Origin: Nocardioides jishulii
GTDB lineage: Bacteria; Actinomycetota; Actinomycetes; Propionibacteriales; Nocardioidaceae
DNA length: 64,000 nt
NCBI RefSeq assembly: GCF_006007965.1
Contig: NZ_CP040748.1
Coordinates: 372,001-436,000, forward strand
Direction of reading: 5' to 3'
Below the pieces are notes generated by a model, which searched no databases, was not told where the DNA came from, and saw only the letters and a list, made by a program, of their open reading frames with translations. The translations under genes were made by a program, and so were the position numbers. Positions 63,091 to 64,000 of the stretch are shown here, one piece after another (the first letter of the stretch is position 1; every line of letters begins with the position of its first letter).

Positions 63091-64000
63091 GTGACCATCC
63101 TCGCCTCCTCCGGAGCGGCACGCCGTGCCGAGCACCCGGGCGCCCGGCGCAGGGGTGACGTCGTCTTCGCCTCCCTGGCGCGGGCCGCGGGCATCACGAT
63201 CGTCGTCGCCCTCGCCGGCGTCGCGCTCTTCCTGACCCTGGAGGGCGTCCCCGCGGTCACGGCCCCGGCGGAGCGGATCGGCGCCGACAACATCGTCGTC
63301 TACGTCTGGCCGCTGCTCTTCGGCACGCTGCTGGCGGCGACGATCGCGATCGCGGTCGCCGCGCCGCTCAGCATCGCCCTGGCGCTGGTCATCTCCCACT
63401 ACGCCCCGCGCCGCGTCGCCCGGCCGATCGGCTACCTGGTCGACCTGCTGGCCGCGGTGCCCTCGGTCGTCTACGGCCTGTGGGGCATCGAGTTCTTCGG
63501 GCCGCGGCTCGCGCCGGCGTACGAGTGGCTGGGCGAGCACCTCTCCTGGTTGCCGTTCTTCGCCGGGCCCGCGACCTCGACCGGCCGCACGATCCTGACC
63601 GCCGCGCTGGTGCTGGCGATCATGGCGTTGCCGATCATCACGGCGATCTGCCGCGAGATCTTCGCCCAGACCCCGACGCTGCACCAGGAGGCGGCGCTGG
63701 CCCTGGGCGCGACGAGGTGGGAGATGATCCGGATGACGGTCTTCCCCTACGGCCGCTCGGGCATCATCTCCGCGATCATGCTGGGCCTGGGTCGCGCGCT
63801 GGGCGAGACGATGGCAGTGGCCATGGTGCTCTCGGCCACCGGCGTCGTCACCTTCAACCTGATCTCGTCGGTCAACCCCTCCACCATCGCGGCCAACATC
63901 GCGCTCAGCTTCCCGGAGGCGTCGGGCCTGAAGGTCAACGTGCTGATCTTCTCCGGCCTGGTCCTCTTCCTGATCACCTTCGTCGTCAACTTCCTCGGCC
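63091..64000 (+). CDS. pstC: Phosphate ABC transporter permease PstC, partial
   Basis: The frame is open from GTG 63091 for 303 codons to the window edge, so the last part is missing. AAAGGA precedes the start. Hydrophobic segments alternate with the PstC motif LHQEAALALGATRWEMIRMTV (EAA loop) and GRALGETMAVAMVL. It forms the membrane channel with PstA. An N-terminal basic stretch precedes the first helix. Confidence 0.93.
   Translation, partial: MTILASSGAARRAEHPGARRRGDVVFASLARAAGITIVVALAGVALFLTLEGVPAVTAPAERIGADNIVVYVWPLLFGTLLAATIAIAVAAPLSIALALVISHYAPRRVARPIGYLVDLLAAVPSVVYGLWGIEFFGPRLAPAYEWLGEHLSWLPFFAGPATSTGRTILTAALVLAIMALPIITAICREIFAQTPTLHQEAALALGATRWEMIRMTVFPYGRSGIISAIMLGLGRALGETMAVAMVLSATGVVTFNLISSVNPSTIAANIALSFPEASGLKVNVLIFSGLVLFLITFVVNFLG

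Overview
The window is one contiguous piece of a high-GC Gram-positive chromosome. Very high GC, GTG/TTG starts, many genes that seem to be read from leaderless transcripts (a TANNNT box 6-7 bases before the start codon), purL, purF and purM near each other with a DUF3073 gene, a CsoR copper operon, WXG100-type proteins and a valine dehydrogenase all point to an actinobacterium. Nocardioides or a close relative is my best guess, by inference only; no rRNA or marker gene is present to prove it.

Layout. 1-6.6 kb: two paralogous genes of unknown function (the first cut by the window edge) flank a cell-envelope block with a polytopic glycosyltransferase-like membrane protein, GtrA, a family-2 glycosyltransferase and a secreted peptidoglycan-binding hydrolase-like protein. 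6.8-11.2 kb: a Dabb protein, purL, a 2-hydroxyacid dehydrogenase and a conserved unknown. 11.2-14.1 kb: an ABC exporter divergent from a WYL regulator across a strikingly symmetric 63-bp control region. 14.1-24.7 kb: SCP-like protein, acetyltransferase, M20 peptidase, two paralogous Tat-exported proteins, an orphan GAF histidine kinase, purF, purM, DUF3073 and valine dehydrogenase. 24.8-36.8 kb: a transglycosylase, tRNA-Phe, tRNA-Glu and tRNA-Asp, an HExxH protein, an anti-sigma-like ATPase, type II NADH dehydrogenase, cupin, thioesterase, acetyltransferase, a 941-residue FAD-oxidoreductase/TPR fusion, ppnP and small membrane proteins.

36.9-42.1 kb: a 5.1-kb integrative element in the 3' end of tRNA-Lys, bounded by a perfect 40-bp direct repeat. 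It carries an excisionase-like gene with an apparent ATT start, a winged-helix protein, a membrane coiled-coil protein, a tyrosine integrase with a Cys/His insertion and a YegP-like miniprotein. 42.1-48.4 kb is a worn accessory stretch: an inverted repeat of the tRNA-Lys upstream flank, gene remnants, a MerR/MFS operon, a broken unknown gene and a gamma-glutamyltransferase gene with two frameshifts.

48.4-64 kb returns to ordinary chromosome: a WXG100 pair, an SPFH protein, a large zinc-ribbon membrane protein, cspA, the csoR-copZ-copA copper operon with a textbook operator, an ABC exporter, a Nudix/histidine-phosphatase fusion, and pstS-pstC behind a Pho-box-like repeat. pstC runs off the right edge.

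The genes form conventional modules: de novo purine synthesis (purL, purF, purM), copper efflux, phosphate uptake and envelope glycosylation. The least conventional items are the tRNA-Lys element, the FAD/TPR fusion and the symmetric divergent operator.
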